64,000 nt of DNA from Pseudoalteromonas sp. XI10 (lineage in GTDB: Bacteria; Pseudomonadota; Gammaproteobacteria; Enterobacterales; Alteromonadaceae): contig NZ_LOPY01000026.1 in NCBI RefSeq assembly GCF_001469895.1, positions 1 to 64,000 on the forward strand. Direction: 5' to 3'. The first letter of the stretch is position 1. Each line of letters opens with the position of its first letter. The translations under genes and the position numbers were made by a program. This document shows positions 25,327 through 35,784 of the stretch, piece after piece. The notes under the pieces were generated by a model, which did no database searches, was not told the DNA's origin, and saw only the letters and a program-made list of their open reading frames with translations.

Positions 25327-26919
25327 TTAATTTTCAGCTTTTGTTTCTGTGATGTTTAACCTTGCTTGTAAGGGATCCGGTAAAAACTCTGCAGTCCCTG
25401 ATTTACTCATTTGCAGTATAAAAGATTCATCATTTTTATATGCTTGCCAAGTCGGTAAACCTGGGCCATTTGGTGTGCCTAATTTAATAAAATTCGTCAC
25501 ATAACGGTGCATTATTTTAGCAGCTTGCTTATCTTGCTCAGTGGTGACATGCCCATATTTCGCTGCCACAGTATTAAAAAAGTACGGAATTTCGCTAGCG
25601 TGCTCTGCACCGGGTTTATCTAAAGTTTGCGCCACATAACCAAAACGATATAAAAATGCATCGTTCCCCATATCTGTCACACGTTTTGCAACGAACCTTG
25701 CAGGCTCTTGCATTAACGCATCTTGCCCAACTTGGTAATTGAGTAAAGGCAATGGCGTTTCGCCACTTGCATCGTAAGTCATTTTTGCTTGTGTACTGTG
25801 CGGAGCAAAACTTGCGAATAACGCCTCTTTAGAAGCAAAGTTAGCAAAGCCTAAATCCATATCTGTTGTGCCAACCATGGTCGCAACATGGCTAAATGTG
25901 CCTTTACTCAAGCGCGCTTCTGTCGCCGAATTGATGATGGTGCCATCTATAATTGGCCCGCCAACGTACGTAGGTTCATCATCATTTTGTCGGTTTAATG
26001 TGCTCAAATTTAGGTTATCAACCACCTCTTCGGCAGATAACTCACGTAGTGCAGCAAGGGCATTTTCATCACTGCCTAAAATGGTGTGTTGCTTGGCAAA
26101 GTTTTCGCCAATTTTTTCGGCGCTTAACACGGTGTCATCATCACTAGTTAGAGGCAACTGCTTAAATAGCTCTCGTCCGCCCGCTGACATAATAATCGCT
26201 TGTTGGAATAAGCCATTAGCAGCAGGGGTTTGCATCATCGCATGTACCGATGCGCCTCCTGCAGATTCACCCATGAGCGTCACTTTTGCAGCATCACCAC
26301 CAAATTGAGCAATATTTTGTTTAACCCATTCAAGGGCCGCAATTTGATCCATTAAAGCGTAGTTGCCAAGCGCATCGTTCTCAAAACGACTAAGAGCAGG
26401 GTGCGCAAAAAAGCCAAATCGGCCTAGACGATAATTAAAGCTAACAAAAATAACCCCTTGTTTAGCAAAGCTTTCACCTGAGTAAACAGCGGGTGATGCG
26501 CCACCATTTACAAAGCCACCACCGTGTATCCATACCACAACAGGGTAAGGGGTATCGCTGTGTTTAGTGGGTTTAAATACATTTAAATAAAGGCAATCTT
26601 CCGAAGGAGTTGTTGTAAGCGGTGCTGCATCGGCTGCAAACAGCTTTTGCATACAGTCAGGCGCGTAATCGTTAAGTACTTTTACATCTTGCCACTTGGG
26701 CACGGGCTCTGGTGCTCGCCAGCGTAGCTCTCCTACCGGAGGTGCAGCATACGGAATGCCTTTATAAGCAATAAAACGCCCTTCATTTTGCCCTTGGATG
26801 AGCCCGCCAGTGACGGCGATTTGATCTGATTGAGGTTGTTCTTGGCAGCCTTGCAAAAATACGGCAGAGCCTAATAGAAAAGATGAGTAAAAAATCGATT
26901 TGAGAATACGCGAGGTCAT
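25327..26919 (-). CDS. Type-B carboxylesterase lipoprotein
   Basis: A 530-residue alpha/beta hydrolase of the carboxylesterase/cholinesterase family. It has a lipoprotein signal with Cys25 (FLQGC), the signature EDCLYLNV (107-114), the oxyanion loop HGGGF (132-136), nucleophile Ser219 in GESAGG, and catalytic His in GAEHASEIPYFF. Length is normal. The lipobox residue after Cys is Gln, which does not exclude outer-membrane sorting. It probably hydrolyses esters in the periplasm or at the cell surface, with unknown substrate. An AGG site lies upstream of the ATG. It is a single-gene unit facing the sirtuin gene. Confidence 0.9.
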   Translation of the reverse strand: MTSRILKSIFYSSFLLGSAVFLQGCQEQPQSDQIAVTGGLIQGQNEGRFIAYKGIPYAAPPVGELRWRAPEPVPKWQDVKVLNDYAPDCMQKLFAADAAPLTTTPSEDCLYLNVFKPTKHSDTPYPVVVWIHGGGFVNGGASPAVYSGESFAKQGVIFVSFNYRLGRFGFFAHPALSRFENDALGNYALMDQIAALEWVKQNIAQFGGDAAKVTLMGESAGGASVHAMMQTPAANGLFQQAIIMSAGGRELFKQLPLTSDDDTVLSAEKIGENFAKQHTILGSDENALAALRELSAEEVVDNLNLSTLNRQNDDEPTYVGGPIIDGTIINSATEARLSKGTFSHVATMVGTTDMDLGFANFASKEALFASFAPHSTQAKMTYDASGETPLPLLNYQVGQDALMQEPARFVAKRVTDMGNDAFLYRFGYVAQTLDKPGAEHASEIPYFFNTVAAKYGHVTTEQDKQAAKIMHRYVTNFIKLGTPNGPGLPTWQAYKNDESFILQMSKSGTAEFLPDPLQARLNITETKAEN

Positions 26920-27113
26920 AACAAAGCCTAGGCTGTTTGGGTAAGGCTTATAATATTATATATTTGCTCAATGTTTAAGAAGAAAGCGCTTGAGTGTTAG
27001 AATAGGCAGTTAGTTAACCTGTTAATCATTAAGAAAAAAGAACCATTTTGTAATTCTATTTCTTGTGCTACTGAGCTAATATATATTTAACTACCCTAAT
27101 AACTGGTGTTTCA

Positions 27114-28430
27114 ATGTGGTTTAGTAAAAATAAAGATCAACTCATTGATGCCTTGCAGCATGATGTTGATAAAAGTCAGCAATATTTAGCTGGGATCAGA
27201 GAAAATATTGCTTATATCGAATTCACACCAGATGGAACTGTTCTCGAAGCCAATGATTTGTTTTGTAAAACAATGAAAGTGCAAGCTGGCGATATTATTG
27301 GTCAGCATCATAGTAAGTTTTGTGCGCCTGAATATAGCAGCTCAAAAGAGTATCAAACGTTTTGGCAAGATATTGCTAGAGGCCAAGCAAAGTCAGGGGT
27401 TTTCTCGCGCATAAATGGTGCCGGCGAAGATATTTGGCTGCGTGCAACCTATTTTCCTGTTCGCGGTGATGATGGCAAGGTGCGCTGTGCAATTAAGTTC
27501 GCTTCAGAAATTACTAAAGAAGTCGAGAAACTTGATGAAATGTCGGCAATCTATGATGCCGTTAATAAAAGCACTGCGATGATCCGCTTTACGCCGGATG
27601 GTCATATTATTTCTGCAAATGATATTTTCTTAAATGTTGTAGGTTACAGTCTTGCTGAAATTCAAGGTCAACATCACAAACTGTTTTGTTATGATGACTT
27701 TTATCAAAAGAACCCTAACTTTTGGCAAGAGCTTGCAAACGGGCGCATTTTCTCTGGGCAATTTTCTCGTAAAAAGCGTGATGGCAGCCCACTTTATTTA
27801 GAAGCAACCTACAACCCTATTTTTAATAAACAGGGTAAAGTGACGCAGATCATTAAGTTTGCATCTGATGTCACTGCCAGAGTTAACAGCACCGAAGAAG
27901 TTAAACATGCAGCAGAAAATGCAGGCCACACGTCTGAAGAAACCTCGCAAGTCGTGACAAATGGTCAGCAACGAATTTTAAGTAGTGTTGCGTCATCAAA
28001 AAAAGTGAGCGAGCAGGTTCATCAAACTCGTGAACTGTCGGATGTGTTAGCGCAGCAGTCATCACAAATAGGTGAAATTGTAACAACCATTAATAGCATC
28101 GCAGAGCAAACAAACTTACTAGCCTTAAATGCAGCGATTGAAGCTGCCAGAGCAGGGGAGCATGGTCGCGGTTTTGCTGTGGTTGCCGATGAAGTAAGAA
28201 ATTTATCGCAACGTACTTCTGTGTCGACCAGTGAAATATCAGGCTTAATTGGAAAGACGCAAGAAATCGCAGCAAAAATGACGGCTCTTATCGAAGAAAT
28301 CGAAGCTCTGTCTGGCGAGTCTCAGCAAAATGTTGAAGAAGTCAGCATGATCATGGAAGACATTAAAACCGGTGCGGATAAAGTTGTGGATCAGATATCC
28401 GAAGTGATTATTCGTTACGATACACTTTAA
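27114..28430 (+). CDS. Soluble PAS-PAS methyl-accepting chemotaxis protein (BdlA-like), second copy
   Basis: A 438-residue paralogue of the receptor at 20221, with the same MWFSK start, two PAS domains (residues about 25-135 and 145-260) and an MCP domain with [20 protein letters not shown]. Both PAS domains contain a GQHHSKFC or GQHHKLFC block, and the 20221 copy has a matching GKHHSMFC. That suggests a shared cofactor-binding site; the conserved Cys and His pair is notable. It has no membrane segments. It is preceded by about 190 non-coding bases and has no operon partner. Confidence 0.9.
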   Translation: MWFSKNKDQLIDALQHDVDKSQQYLAGIRENIAYIEFTPDGTVLEANDLFCKTMKVQAGDIIGQHHSKFCAPEYSSSKEYQTFWQDIARGQAKSGVFSRINGAGEDIWLRATYFPVRGDDGKVRCAIKFASEITKEVEKLDEMSAIYDAVNKSTAMIRFTPDGHIISANDIFLNVVGYSLAEIQGQHHKLFCYDDFYQKNPNFWQELANGRIFSGQFSRKKRDGSPLYLEATYNPIFNKQGKVTQIIKFASDVTARVNSTEEVKHAAENAGHTSEETSQVVTNGQQRILSSVASSKKVSEQVHQTRELSDVLAQQSSQIGEIVTTINSIAEQTNLLALNAAIEAARAGEHGRGFAVVADEVRNLSQRTSVSTSEISGLIGKTQEIAAKMTALIEEIEALSGESQQNVEEVSMIMEDIKTGADKVVDQISEVIIRYDTL

Positions 28431-28791
28431 AGTAAAAAGTTTTAGCTCAGAGTAAACCTGACAGTCTAGGTGAGTAGATTTAGCCAGTTATCTTGCTGGT
28501 TACTGCGGGTGAGCTGTGGGCTAGCAACGTGCTCATATTTTGTTTATTTTTTATAGGTTTTCTTTTAGCTACGAAATCGAGAGATAGATTTTCGCCTATA
28601 CTGGGTTAAAGTGCTATATAACAAAGTGTCACGATAATATTAAGTATAAATTATGATTGATTTGTTTTAGATGCTATTAATTCAGACTCTAATAAAAGCA
28701 TTCGCTTTATTGAAAAAACATTAAATATAGTTTTTTCTCAAATACACCAAATATCGATGTCGCACGTTATAAAAAGGATATTTTTCTTCAT
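28431..28791. other. Intergenic stretch
   Basis: About 360 AT-rich bases between the chemoreceptor gene and the next gene. No gene, terminator or repeat stands out. It must contain the promoter of the gene at 28792. Confidence 0.5.
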
Positions 28792-29427
28792 ATGATTACT
28801 TTTTTTGTTTTATCTGTTGTAGTGATAATTATAGTTTGCTTGACCCTGAAAAAAAATGGAAATAAACAAAGTATAGAGAATGAGTATAAACCAGTATCTC
28901 GTAGCGGAATGAAGGAAGCTAAGTATTCCGGTAATATGTTCACTGGCAAATGTGTAGAAAGTGGGGTGAAGGAAAGTAATGGGAATATCCAAGAGGACTT
29001 TCTTGGAGTGGCTGCTCAAGTGGGGCTGAAAGCAAAAAAAGCTATGAAACTAAAGAATTTTGATGAGGCTTGGGGACTTTTTCAAGAACAAAAATTTTTA
29101 TATATGAAGCATGCAAATCAAGCTGGATTTTCAGCAAAACAAGCGTTAGCTCTAGATAGCAAAGTGCATGAAGATATGGCGAATATTCTTAGGCAAGAAG
29201 GCAAGCACAATGATGCGTTAGTTCATATTGTGTATTGGGTTTTAGCTGGGTCTGAACAACCCAAAAAACTGCATGACCAAAAGCTCCAAACATACTTCAA
29301 TCGTTGTAAATCTCAAAAAATTTCTTTTGAAACAGCAAAAGAGAATATGAATAAGTTAAAAAAGCCAGTGAACTTTTTAGATGCCAAATCTATAGTTTCT
29401 GATTGGGTAGATTCTTATAAGAAATAA
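28792..29427 (+). CDS. Membrane-anchored helical protein, hypothetical
   Basis: A 211-residue protein with one N-terminal membrane helix (residues about 2-19), a short basic segment (LKKNGNK) and a mostly helical soluble part. The region from about 75 to 160 (LKAKKAMKLKNFDEAWGLFQEQ ... HEDMANILRQEGKHNDALVH split by a linker) reads like two or three TPR-like helix pairs. It is very Lys-rich, with more AT-rich codons than its neighbours, and may be a later acquisition. I do not recognise the family. A terminator follows at 29525. Confidence 0.6.
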   Translation: MITFFVLSVVVIIIVCLTLKKNGNKQSIENEYKPVSRSGMKEAKYSGNMFTGKCVESGVKESNGNIQEDFLGVAAQVGLKAKKAMKLKNFDEAWGLFQEQKFLYMKHANQAGFSAKQALALDSKVHEDMANILRQEGKHNDALVHIVYWVLAGSEQPKKLHDQKLQTYFNRCKSQKISFETAKENMNKLKKPVNFLDAKSIVSDWVDSYKK

Positions 29428-29524
29428 GAAGAAGCTATTTGATTAAAAAGCTGCTATTGGCACATATAAAACAGGCCTGTTTAAACTCTATAAATCATCA
29501 AGTTAAAACTATCATTTAAACAAC

Positions 29525-29549
29525 AAAAAGCCCGCAATGCGGGCTTTTT
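29525..29549. terminator. Bidirectional terminator
   Basis: AAAAAGCCCGC-AAT-GCGGGCTTTTT, between the convergent genes at 28792-29427 and 29579-30580. Confidence 0.9.
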
Positions 29550-29578
29550 AATGGGGTATTGATTCCAATATTCCAATA

Positions 29579-30580
29579 TTATTCAGAAACAGTGAAAGAC
29601 ACGTCTAAGTCTTCACCCGATGTAACTGTAATTGGTTTTACTTGATAAAGCGTAAATGCTTCGTCTTGCGTTTCAACGTCATCGATATGTGCTGCACAGG
29701 TATAAGCAAGTTGATAATCACCAGGTTGAATGAAAGCAAGTTCAAATTCGTATTGGTTATCTTCGCTATCGAAAACAACATCCGCCGTTGCAAGAGGTGC
29801 ATCTAATGGTGTTTCGTCTTCGTTAACTTCATAGTTATCCATTGGCATTTCAACATCGCTGCTATATAGGTAAACAGCATGACTAAATGAGCCATCTTCT
29901 AGTGCGATATCGATATTATCTGTTTCACAGTTAGCGATAAGTACATCGCTTACAGTGCCTTCGATATCTTCTGATTCAGCAAGGTTTTCTAAGCGAACAC
30001 CGCGTGGTTTTAAGAAGATCTCATCACTATTTTGTGGATCAACTAGTGACTTTTTAAGGTCAAATTCAATAACAAACTCGTTACCAGCTTGGTTAAGGGT
30101 AAAGCCATCAAGTTGGATTTCACCGATACCATCGTTGCCTTTACGTTTAACAACCAGTGGTGCAATGCTGTCATCTTCGTAAACAACATGCGAAGTCATG
30201 GTTAAATCGTTTGTGTCACCATTGATAACATCTGCACGGATCCATTGATATTCACCCGCAGCTACTTCTTCATCTTCTAATAAAGAAAACACATCATCAC
30301 CTGTGTAGTCTAATAGGTTAACCATTTCAGGCATGGTTTCATCATCATCTTCACGGGTCTCAAAAGTGAACTCTTCACCACCTTGGGTTTTCAATGTGAT
30401 TGAATCAAACACAACATTAACAGCTTTTAAACCTGTCACTGGTGCATCAGACACACCTAACGTGAACTGTGCAGTTTGCGGCTGAGGATCAACCGAGTCG
30501 TTCTTGTCGTCATCTGAGCCACAACCAACAAGTGCAAATAAAACAGCGCTGCTAAGTAATGTAGTTTTAAAGTTCATCAT
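29579..30580 (-). CDS. DUF4382 lipoprotein
   Basis: A 333-residue lipoprotein with Cys20 after ALFALVGC-type hydrophobic residues and an acidic linker (SDDDKNDSVDP). The DUF4382 domain starts at about residue 38 with FTLGVSDAPVTGLKAVNVVF, the usual opening of this family, and runs to about residue 190. The remainder is a beta-rich acidic region. DUF4382 proteins are surface or periplasmic lipoproteins of unknown role in marine bacteria. It has no operon partner. The promoter lies between 30581 and the divergent gene at 30804. Confidence 0.85.
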   Translation of the reverse strand: MMNFKTTLLSSAVLFALVGCGSDDDKNDSVDPQPQTAQFTLGVSDAPVTGLKAVNVVFDSITLKTQGGEEFTFETREDDDETMPEMVNLLDYTGDDVFSLLEDEEVAAGEYQWIRADVINGDTNDLTMTSHVVYEDDSIAPLVVKRKGNDGIGEIQLDGFTLNQAGNEFVIEFDLKKSLVDPQNSDEIFLKPRGVRLENLAESEDIEGTVSDVLIANCETDNIDIALEDGSFSHAVYLYSSDVEMPMDNYEVNEDETPLDAPLATADVVFDSEDNQYEFELAFIQPGDYQLAYTCAAHIDDVETQDEAFTLYQVKPITVTSGEDLDVSFTVSE

Positions 30581-30803
30581 TTCTTCCCTTTGTGTTCTAA
30601 AAATTTACTAAGAGTGTAATAACTAAAACTTAATGTAACTTGAATTGCTAATGATAAGTTTCGATTAACACCTTTGTACCTTTTATGTAACAAGCTGAAA
30701 GTGAGAATAAAATAAATGCTAATTTAGCGTGCTTTTAGGTAAATCCATTTTTCTTCCACATTTTGCTGACACCATGACAAAAAATAAGAACCTAGGAATG
30801 AAA

Positions 30804-31244
30804 ATGAAGGTTATTGACTTGGAAAAGCGCTTTGAGCTTATGGGCTGGGCATTATTAAGTGCAATTAATGTGCTCTTACTGATGGGCTTTATGAGTAGTA
30901 AATCAGAGGTAAGTAATTTACTTTTTAGCTTTTTACTGTGCACTGTTTCATTACTATTAGCGCTATTAGTATTTAATTCAAAGCGCAATTTAACGGTGTG
31001 TCGCCATGGTGTGCATTACCGTAATTTACTTGGGCAATGCTGCCATATGCATGCAAGACAAGTACAGTTTATTCACCATTACTCATTTTTTGGTTTACGG
31101 TTAGTACTTATTATGGGTGAAAAATATATCTGCATTGCGCCTTTTTATAGCCTTAATGACAAACAACAACAGCGTCTTAAGCGCTACGATAATGACTTGT
31201 TCGATTGGTTAAAGAGCTTACAAAAAACCAATGATTTTTGTTAA
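30804..31244 (+). CDS. Small membrane protein, hypothetical
   Basis: 146 residues from the ATG at 30804, which has AGGA six bases upstream; the frame remains open for another 25 codons upstream without a site. It has two membrane helices (about 13-32 and 38-57), followed by a cytoplasmic part that looks like a small PH-like or YcxB-like beta domain (LTVCRHGVHYRNLLG ... ICIAPFYSL). The C terminus is helical and basic. Function unknown. A weak hairpin GCAGGC/GCCTGC follows its stop. Confidence 0.6.
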   Translation: MKVIDLEKRFELMGWALLSAINVLLLMGFMSSKSEVSNLLFSFLLCTVSLLLALLVFNSKRNLTVCRHGVHYRNLLGQCCHMHARQVQFIHHYSFFGLRLVLIMGEKYICIAPFYSLNDKQQQRLKRYDNDLFDWLKSLQKTNDFC

Positions 31245-31262
31245 GCAGGCGCATTTGCCTGC
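31245..31262. terminator. Weak hairpin between convergent genes
   Basis: GCAGGC-GCATTT-GCCTGC directly after the stop of the 30804 gene. It has no T run, so termination is only possible. Confidence 0.35.
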
Positions 31263-31281
31263 CTAACAATCGCATTAAATA

Positions 31282-32970
31282 TTACGTTTTATAGCGACTT
31301 ACATTTTGTTCTAACTGCGTTGCTGTGTCTGTTAGTTCATGCATGTACGATGTGGCTACATCGGTATCATTAGCGGTTTTGTTAGCAATATCGACAATGG
31401 TCGTCATGTTTTGATTAATCGCTTCAGACACTGAAGTTTGCTCTTCAGCGGCTGTGGCAATTTGTGCATTTTGTGATGTGATAGTGTTAACCGAAAGCAG
31501 TACTTCATTAAGCGCTTTTTCGACTTCGCCCGCCTCATTAACACTGGTTGCACTGCCTGATTTAATTGATTGCATAATGCTGTTTACAGTTGTTGTTCCT
31601 TGCTGTACTTGCTCAATCATTGCCTCTATTTCATGAGTACTATCTTGCGTGCGTTTTGCTAGAGTTCGCACTTCATCAGCCACCACCGCAAAGCCACGAC
31701 CCGCTTCACCAGCTCGGGCAGATTCAATAGCCGCGTTCAGTGCCAGTAGATTTGTTTGCTCGGCAATATTTCTGATCACATCAAGCACACTACCAATTTG
31801 ACTTGATTGTTGATTAAGCTGATCAACTGCATTAGCCCCTTCATCAACTTGTTTGGCAAGGCCATTAATCACTTTTATGGCAATGAGCAATTGATTGTTA
31901 GCTTGCTTAACTAAATGATCGGCATGTTCAGCAGCCGTTGAGGCCTCTTGGGCGCTGCGGGCAACTTCCATTGACGCCGCCGACATTTCGTTTATTGCGG
32001 TTGCAACTTGTTCACTTTCTTCATGTTGACGATTAATACCTGCGTGCATATTGGCAAGTAGCTCGTTGAGTTTGTGCGATGCTTGATTCATCGATTGTGA
32101 TGATTGGCGAATATCAATAACCATCTTACCAACGTCATCGGCAAAACGGTTAAACGAGCTGCCAAGTTTGCCGAGTTCATCGTCTCGTTTCACCATTAAA
32201 CGTTGGGTTAAATCGCCATCACCTTGTGATATATCGTTCATTGCTAGTACGGTTGTGTGCAGAGGGCTAGTAATACTACGCGATACCACTACTGCAATCG
32301 CTGCGGTAATTGCAACTGCGAATATTGAAGCGATAACGGTGTTTATAAAGGCATTATCGATACCTTCATTAACCCGTTGCTCTGTCACTGCAACTTGTTG
32401 CTCAAGGCCACTGATCCAAAAGCCGGTTCCTAGCACCCAGTTCCATTTTGGTACCAAAGCGGCAAAACCGAGTTTAGGGTTTACACTGCCATTGGTATTT
32501 TTCCAAGAATATTGCACATAGCCACCGCCCTTTTTTGCGGCATCAATCAGCTCTCGTATCAGATAAACCCCATTAGGATCTTTAAAATCATATAGGTTTT
32601 TACCCTCAAGTGAGGCGTTAACGCCATGGGCAATATTGACACCTTTTACATCATAAACGAATACATAGCCTGTATCGCCAGCATCATCAAAACGCAAATT
32701 ACGCAAAATGCTTTTTGCTTGGTTTTGCAGCTGTTCAGTATTAGAGCCATCATCTTGTGCGATGAGATGAGCAATCGAACTCATGGCAATTTTTTGATAG
32801 TTACTGACTTCTGCTTTTCGGTCGTTTTCCATTTGTGTAGCAAAACTTTCAACGGTTTGCGCACCACTGTGTTTTGACTGCACATAATTGTAGAGTGTCA
32901 GCATAATTGCAATGAGTAGGGGGGGAAGTAGGGCTAGAAAGAGTACCCGTTGCTGTATTGATAGCGCCAT
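31282..32970 (-). CDS. Methyl-accepting chemotaxis protein with sCache domain
   Basis: A 562-residue membrane receptor. It has a first membrane helix (about 10-28) and a periplasmic single-Cache domain (about 40-200) with the family pattern [35 protein letters not shown] and [12 protein letters not shown] second helix (about 210-230), HAMP and an MCP signalling domain with [20 protein letters not shown] follow. Such sCache_2 receptors often bind small carboxylates such as C2-C4 acids; the ligand here is unknown. A strong AGGAGCG ribosome binding site precedes the ATG. It lacks a C-terminal CheR/CheB pentapeptide. Single-gene unit. Confidence 0.9.
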   Translation of the reverse strand: MALSIQQRVLFLALLPPLLIAIMLTLYNYVQSKHSGAQTVESFATQMENDRKAEVSNYQKIAMSSIAHLIAQDDGSNTEQLQNQAKSILRNLRFDDAGDTGYVFVYDVKGVNIAHGVNASLEGKNLYDFKDPNGVYLIRELIDAAKKGGGYVQYSWKNTNGSVNPKLGFAALVPKWNWVLGTGFWISGLEQQVAVTEQRVNEGIDNAFINTVIASIFAVAITAAIAVVVSRSITSPLHTTVLAMNDISQGDGDLTQRLMVKRDDELGKLGSSFNRFADDVGKMVIDIRQSSQSMNQASHKLNELLANMHAGINRQHEESEQVATAINEMSAASMEVARSAQEASTAAEHADHLVKQANNQLLIAIKVINGLAKQVDEGANAVDQLNQQSSQIGSVLDVIRNIAEQTNLLALNAAIESARAGEAGRGFAVVADEVRTLAKRTQDSTHEIEAMIEQVQQGTTTVNSIMQSIKSGSATSVNEAGEVEKALNEVLLSVNTITSQNAQIATAAEEQTSVSEAINQNMTTIVDIANKTANDTDVATSYMHELTDTATQLEQNVSRYKT

Positions 32971-33068
32971 TTATCGCTCCTAATAAAAATCCGCAGTACT
33001 AGTTTAGTACGTTTATAGATTTTTATTAGTCGACTTTATGATTATATCAATTGGCTATAAAAGCAGAT

Positions 33069-33578
33069 CTAGGCGACTTGCTTATAAAAATACACCGTTG
33101 CGTCAAATTCACCGGATGAACTTTTCGCAAAACCAGGAATCGTGCCAGCTTCAATATAATCGAGTTTGCGATACAAATATGAAGCAGTGTCACCTTGGCG
33201 GGTATCAAGAATTAATAATTGAATACCTAAGATACGGGCGTCGGTTTCTAGGCTATTCATCAATTGTTTTGCAATTCCTTTACCTTGATATTCGCTGTGC
33301 ACCATGAGCTTTTCAACCTCGCCGCGGTGAGTGCCATTGGCTTTAGCGCACAAAGAAAGCTGCACTGAGCCAATCACCGTATCACCATCAAGGGCAAGAT
33401 AAAGCCTACGGTAAGGCGTTGCTAAATCTCCATCGACCCCTTGCCAGTAGTCATGTGCTGACTGTAATGATAAAGGGGCAATAAAGCCGATTGATGCGCC
33501 ACTGGCAACGCTATCAATCAGTAAACTATTGAGTGATTTAGACACACCTTTAATAGAGTGTACTGCTTTAATTTTCAT
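33069..33578 (-). CDS. GNAT-family N-acetyltransferase, coupled to astB
   Basis: A 169-residue GNAT acetyltransferase. The acetyl-CoA-binding motif is VEKLMVHSEYQGKGIAKQLM (Q-x-x-G-x-G/A) at about 89-108, followed by LLILDTRQGDTASYLYRKLDY. The start lies only three bases after the astB stop, so it is the second gene of an astB operon. It is not the arginine succinyltransferase AstA, which is about twice as long. It may acetylate an amine related to arginine or polyamine breakdown, inferred only from the neighbour. Confidence 0.85.
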   Translation of the reverse strand: MKIKAVHSIKGVSKSLNSLLIDSVASGASIGFIAPLSLQSAHDYWQGVDGDLATPYRRLYLALDGDTVIGSVQLSLCAKANGTHRGEVEKLMVHSEYQGKGIAKQLMNSLETDARILGIQLLILDTRQGDTASYLYRKLDYIEAGTIPGFAKSSSGEFDATVYFYKQVA

Positions 33579-33581
33579 TAT

Positions 33582-34925
33582 TTATTCTTGTTGAAATGGA
33601 TACACAGAGCCTAAGTTAAGTAAGCTAGTTAACTCATCAAGTGCCTGGTAGCTTTCGGTTAAAAGCATTGGATCGGCAAAGTCGTCGCTACTTAACGAGT
33701 CACGGTAATGCTTATTCGCCCAGCTCACTAATTGGTTATATTTTTCTTCGCTGAATCGTACACCCGGATTGACCGCGGCTAGTTCGTCAGTATTGAGCGC
33801 AACACGCAAGCGTAAACAAGCAGGCCCACCGCCATTTTGCATGCTTTGGCGCAAGTCAAAAAAGCGCACTTGCTGAACTGGATTATCTGCCAAAATCATT
33901 TCTTGAATGTAATCGTGAACAGCTTGATTACGCTGACATTCTTTAGGTGCAACCAGCATCATGCTGTCATCGCTTAAGGTAATTAATTGGCTATTAAATA
34001 AATAGCTGCCAACAGCATCTGTAATGCTCACTTTATTGGTTGGCACTTCAATAATATGGAGTGGCTTGTTGCCAAGATAAGCTTGTTTAATTTGTTTTAA
34101 CGTATCAGCTTGATGCAAAAACGCTTGTTCGTGGCATAAAAGTACATTGCCATTGGCTACAGCGATTACATCGTTATGAAAAACACCTTGGTCTATTACA
34201 TCAGGATTTTGTTGAATAAATAACTGATTTTCTGGCTTTAGCTGATGTAAACGGGCAATTGCTTGCGAAGCTTCAAGAGATTGTCTTGCAGGAAATTTAA
34301 CGGGCTTTGGCAAGGCGCTATTAAAACTACTTGCACCATAAACAAAGATCTCAAGCCCTGCATCTGCATGGCTGTCGCATAATCGATTATGATTTGCTGC
34401 GCCTTCATCACCAAAAAAACCTTGATCAGGTAAGTGCGTATGATGGCTAAAGTAACGCTCATCGTTAAACATGGCTTTTAATAAAGCCGTAGTTGTAACG
34501 GGCTCTAGCGAGCGGTGAAATTTGTTATTTAAGTTAGCTGCGGTAAAGTGCACTTTGCCATCAATCGTATCGACAGAAGGCGAAATGGTGCCAGCATTGG
34601 CTGTCCACATGGCCGATGCACTGTAACAAGCTCGCAGTAAAACAGGGTCGGCTTTAAACGCTTTTTCTATAATTTGGCTATCGCTGCCTGTAAAGCCTAA
34701 ACGCTTTAGCACGTTAATGTCGGGGCGAGCATGGGGTGCAAAAATACCTTGTTCTAGCCCTAACTCGTGCATTGCCCTCATTTTTTCAAGGCCTTGTAGC
34801 ACGGCCTCTTTGGGGTTTGAATGCGAAGAGGCGTGACTTAGTGAAGCGACATTGCCATACGATAATCCCGCGTAATTGTGAGTAGGCCCCACTAAGCCAT
34901 CAAAGTTTACTTCTACTGCGTGCAT
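33582..34925 (-). CDS. astB: N-succinylarginine dihydrolase
   Basis: A 447-residue cytoplasmic enzyme of the arginine succinyltransferase pathway. It converts N2-succinylarginine to N2-succinylornithine, CO2 and ammonia. The N terminus (EVNFDGLVGPTHNYAGLSYG) and the NGGGPACLRLRV block with the nucleophilic Cys near residue 366 are hallmarks of AstB, and the length equals that of the E. coli enzyme. The other ast genes are not adjacent, which is common in Alteromonadales. A GGAT-type site precedes the ATG. It is followed by a GNAT gene in the same operon. Confidence 0.95.
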   Translation of the reverse strand: MHAVEVNFDGLVGPTHNYAGLSYGNVASLSHASSHSNPKEAVLQGLEKMRAMHELGLEQGIFAPHARPDINVLKRLGFTGSDSQIIEKAFKADPVLLRACYSASAMWTANAGTISPSVDTIDGKVHFTAANLNNKFHRSLEPVTTTALLKAMFNDERYFSHHTHLPDQGFFGDEGAANHNRLCDSHADAGLEIFVYGASSFNSALPKPVKFPARQSLEASQAIARLHQLKPENQLFIQQNPDVIDQGVFHNDVIAVANGNVLLCHEQAFLHQADTLKQIKQAYLGNKPLHIIEVPTNKVSITDAVGSYLFNSQLITLSDDSMMLVAPKECQRNQAVHDYIQEMILADNPVQQVRFFDLRQSMQNGGGPACLRLRVALNTDELAAVNPGVRFSEEKYNQLVSWANKHYRDSLSSDDFADPMLLTESYQALDELTSLLNLGSVYPFQQE

Positions 34926-34973
34926 ACTTAATCCATCATTATTGTGCGTGTATTTTAACCATACAGAAGTTAT

Positions 34974-35204
34974 TTAGCTGAAGCTAGCTAACTCCATTTC
35001 TACATTACGTAGACTTTTTTGAAGGCGCTTCTGAGTGGCAATTAAATACGCTTTTTGTTTGTTCTGTTTAACTTGTTGCTGTCGTGCGGCTTTGTATAAC
35101 ACACGCTTAGGAATGTCGTACTGCTCAGACGCTTCAGTGATTGTCAGTTGATGAACCGAAATTTTTTTAAGCGCTTCGATAAATGCGGGGTCATTATTTA
35201 ACAT
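34974..35204 (-). CDS. Small helix-turn-helix protein, hypothetical
   Basis: 76 residues from the ATG at 35204, which has GGAG seven bases upstream; an upstream in-frame ATG at 35249 lacks a site. Residues about 5-40 (FIEALKKISVHQLTITEASEQYDIPKRVLY, given in part) read as a Psq/transposase-like helix-turn-helix, followed by a Lys/Gln-rich helix that may coil. It is just upstream of astB on the same strand, with about 50 bases between. It may regulate DNA locally, or be a remnant of a larger DNA-binding protein. Confidence 0.55.
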   Translation of the reverse strand: MLNNDPAFIEALKKISVHQLTITEASEQYDIPKRVLYKAARQQQVKQNKQKAYLIATQKRLQKSLRNVEMELASFS

Positions 35205-35505
35205 AGCGACGCTCCAAATCAGCAACATTATGAGGATCGTTTGCTTCATGCATATGCCATGTGCTGATGTCTAATCGCCAAAGTAGATAAAGAGTGTGAA
35301 AGAAGTTAGTCACGTTAGTCTCCTTGTTAGTGCCAGTTCATACTCACTATTGGAAGATCTGTGCCAAACCTTTATTAAAATTAAATACATTAAAAATCAA
35401 TTGGTTAATATTCTGCGGTAAGGGCGTCGCTAAAATCAGGCACTAAAATAGTGAAAGGCAAGCGTAGTAATGCACTTTAATGATGCGTGTTTTTATTAAT
35501 GATCG

Positions 35506-35760
35506 AGGAAGTACGCGATGTGAAATCGCTGCTACATGCTCGCACCTCGTATCTATTTCTCGTAGGAATGACTTTAGTCATGAATAATTAACCACCACAC
35601 AAAAGTAAAACCTTTGGACGTAGGCGTGAAACTTGTTTCGCGCGCACAGGTAGCAGCGGCTTTATGCCGCTATATTGGTGAGGTAGGGGCGATACGAGAA
35701 TGAAACGCGATGTAAAATCGCTGCTACATGCTCGCACCTCGCTTCTCGAAACTTTACTCT
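35506..35760. repeat. REP-like dispersed repeat, copy 1
   Basis: Contains GCGATGT(A/G)AAATCGCTGCTACA (a small GCGAT/ATCGC hairpin) twice, the block TGGACGTAGGCGTGAAACTTG, GGTAGCAGCGGCTTTATGCC with a GCGGC/GCCGC hairpin, and degenerate runs of CTCGCACCTCG. The same blocks recur at 44461-44604 and 45107-45463. It fills most of the 580-base gap between the genes at 34974 and 35785. Confidence 0.85.
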
Positions 35761-35784
35761 CGCTAACTTTCCCCTCGCAACTCG

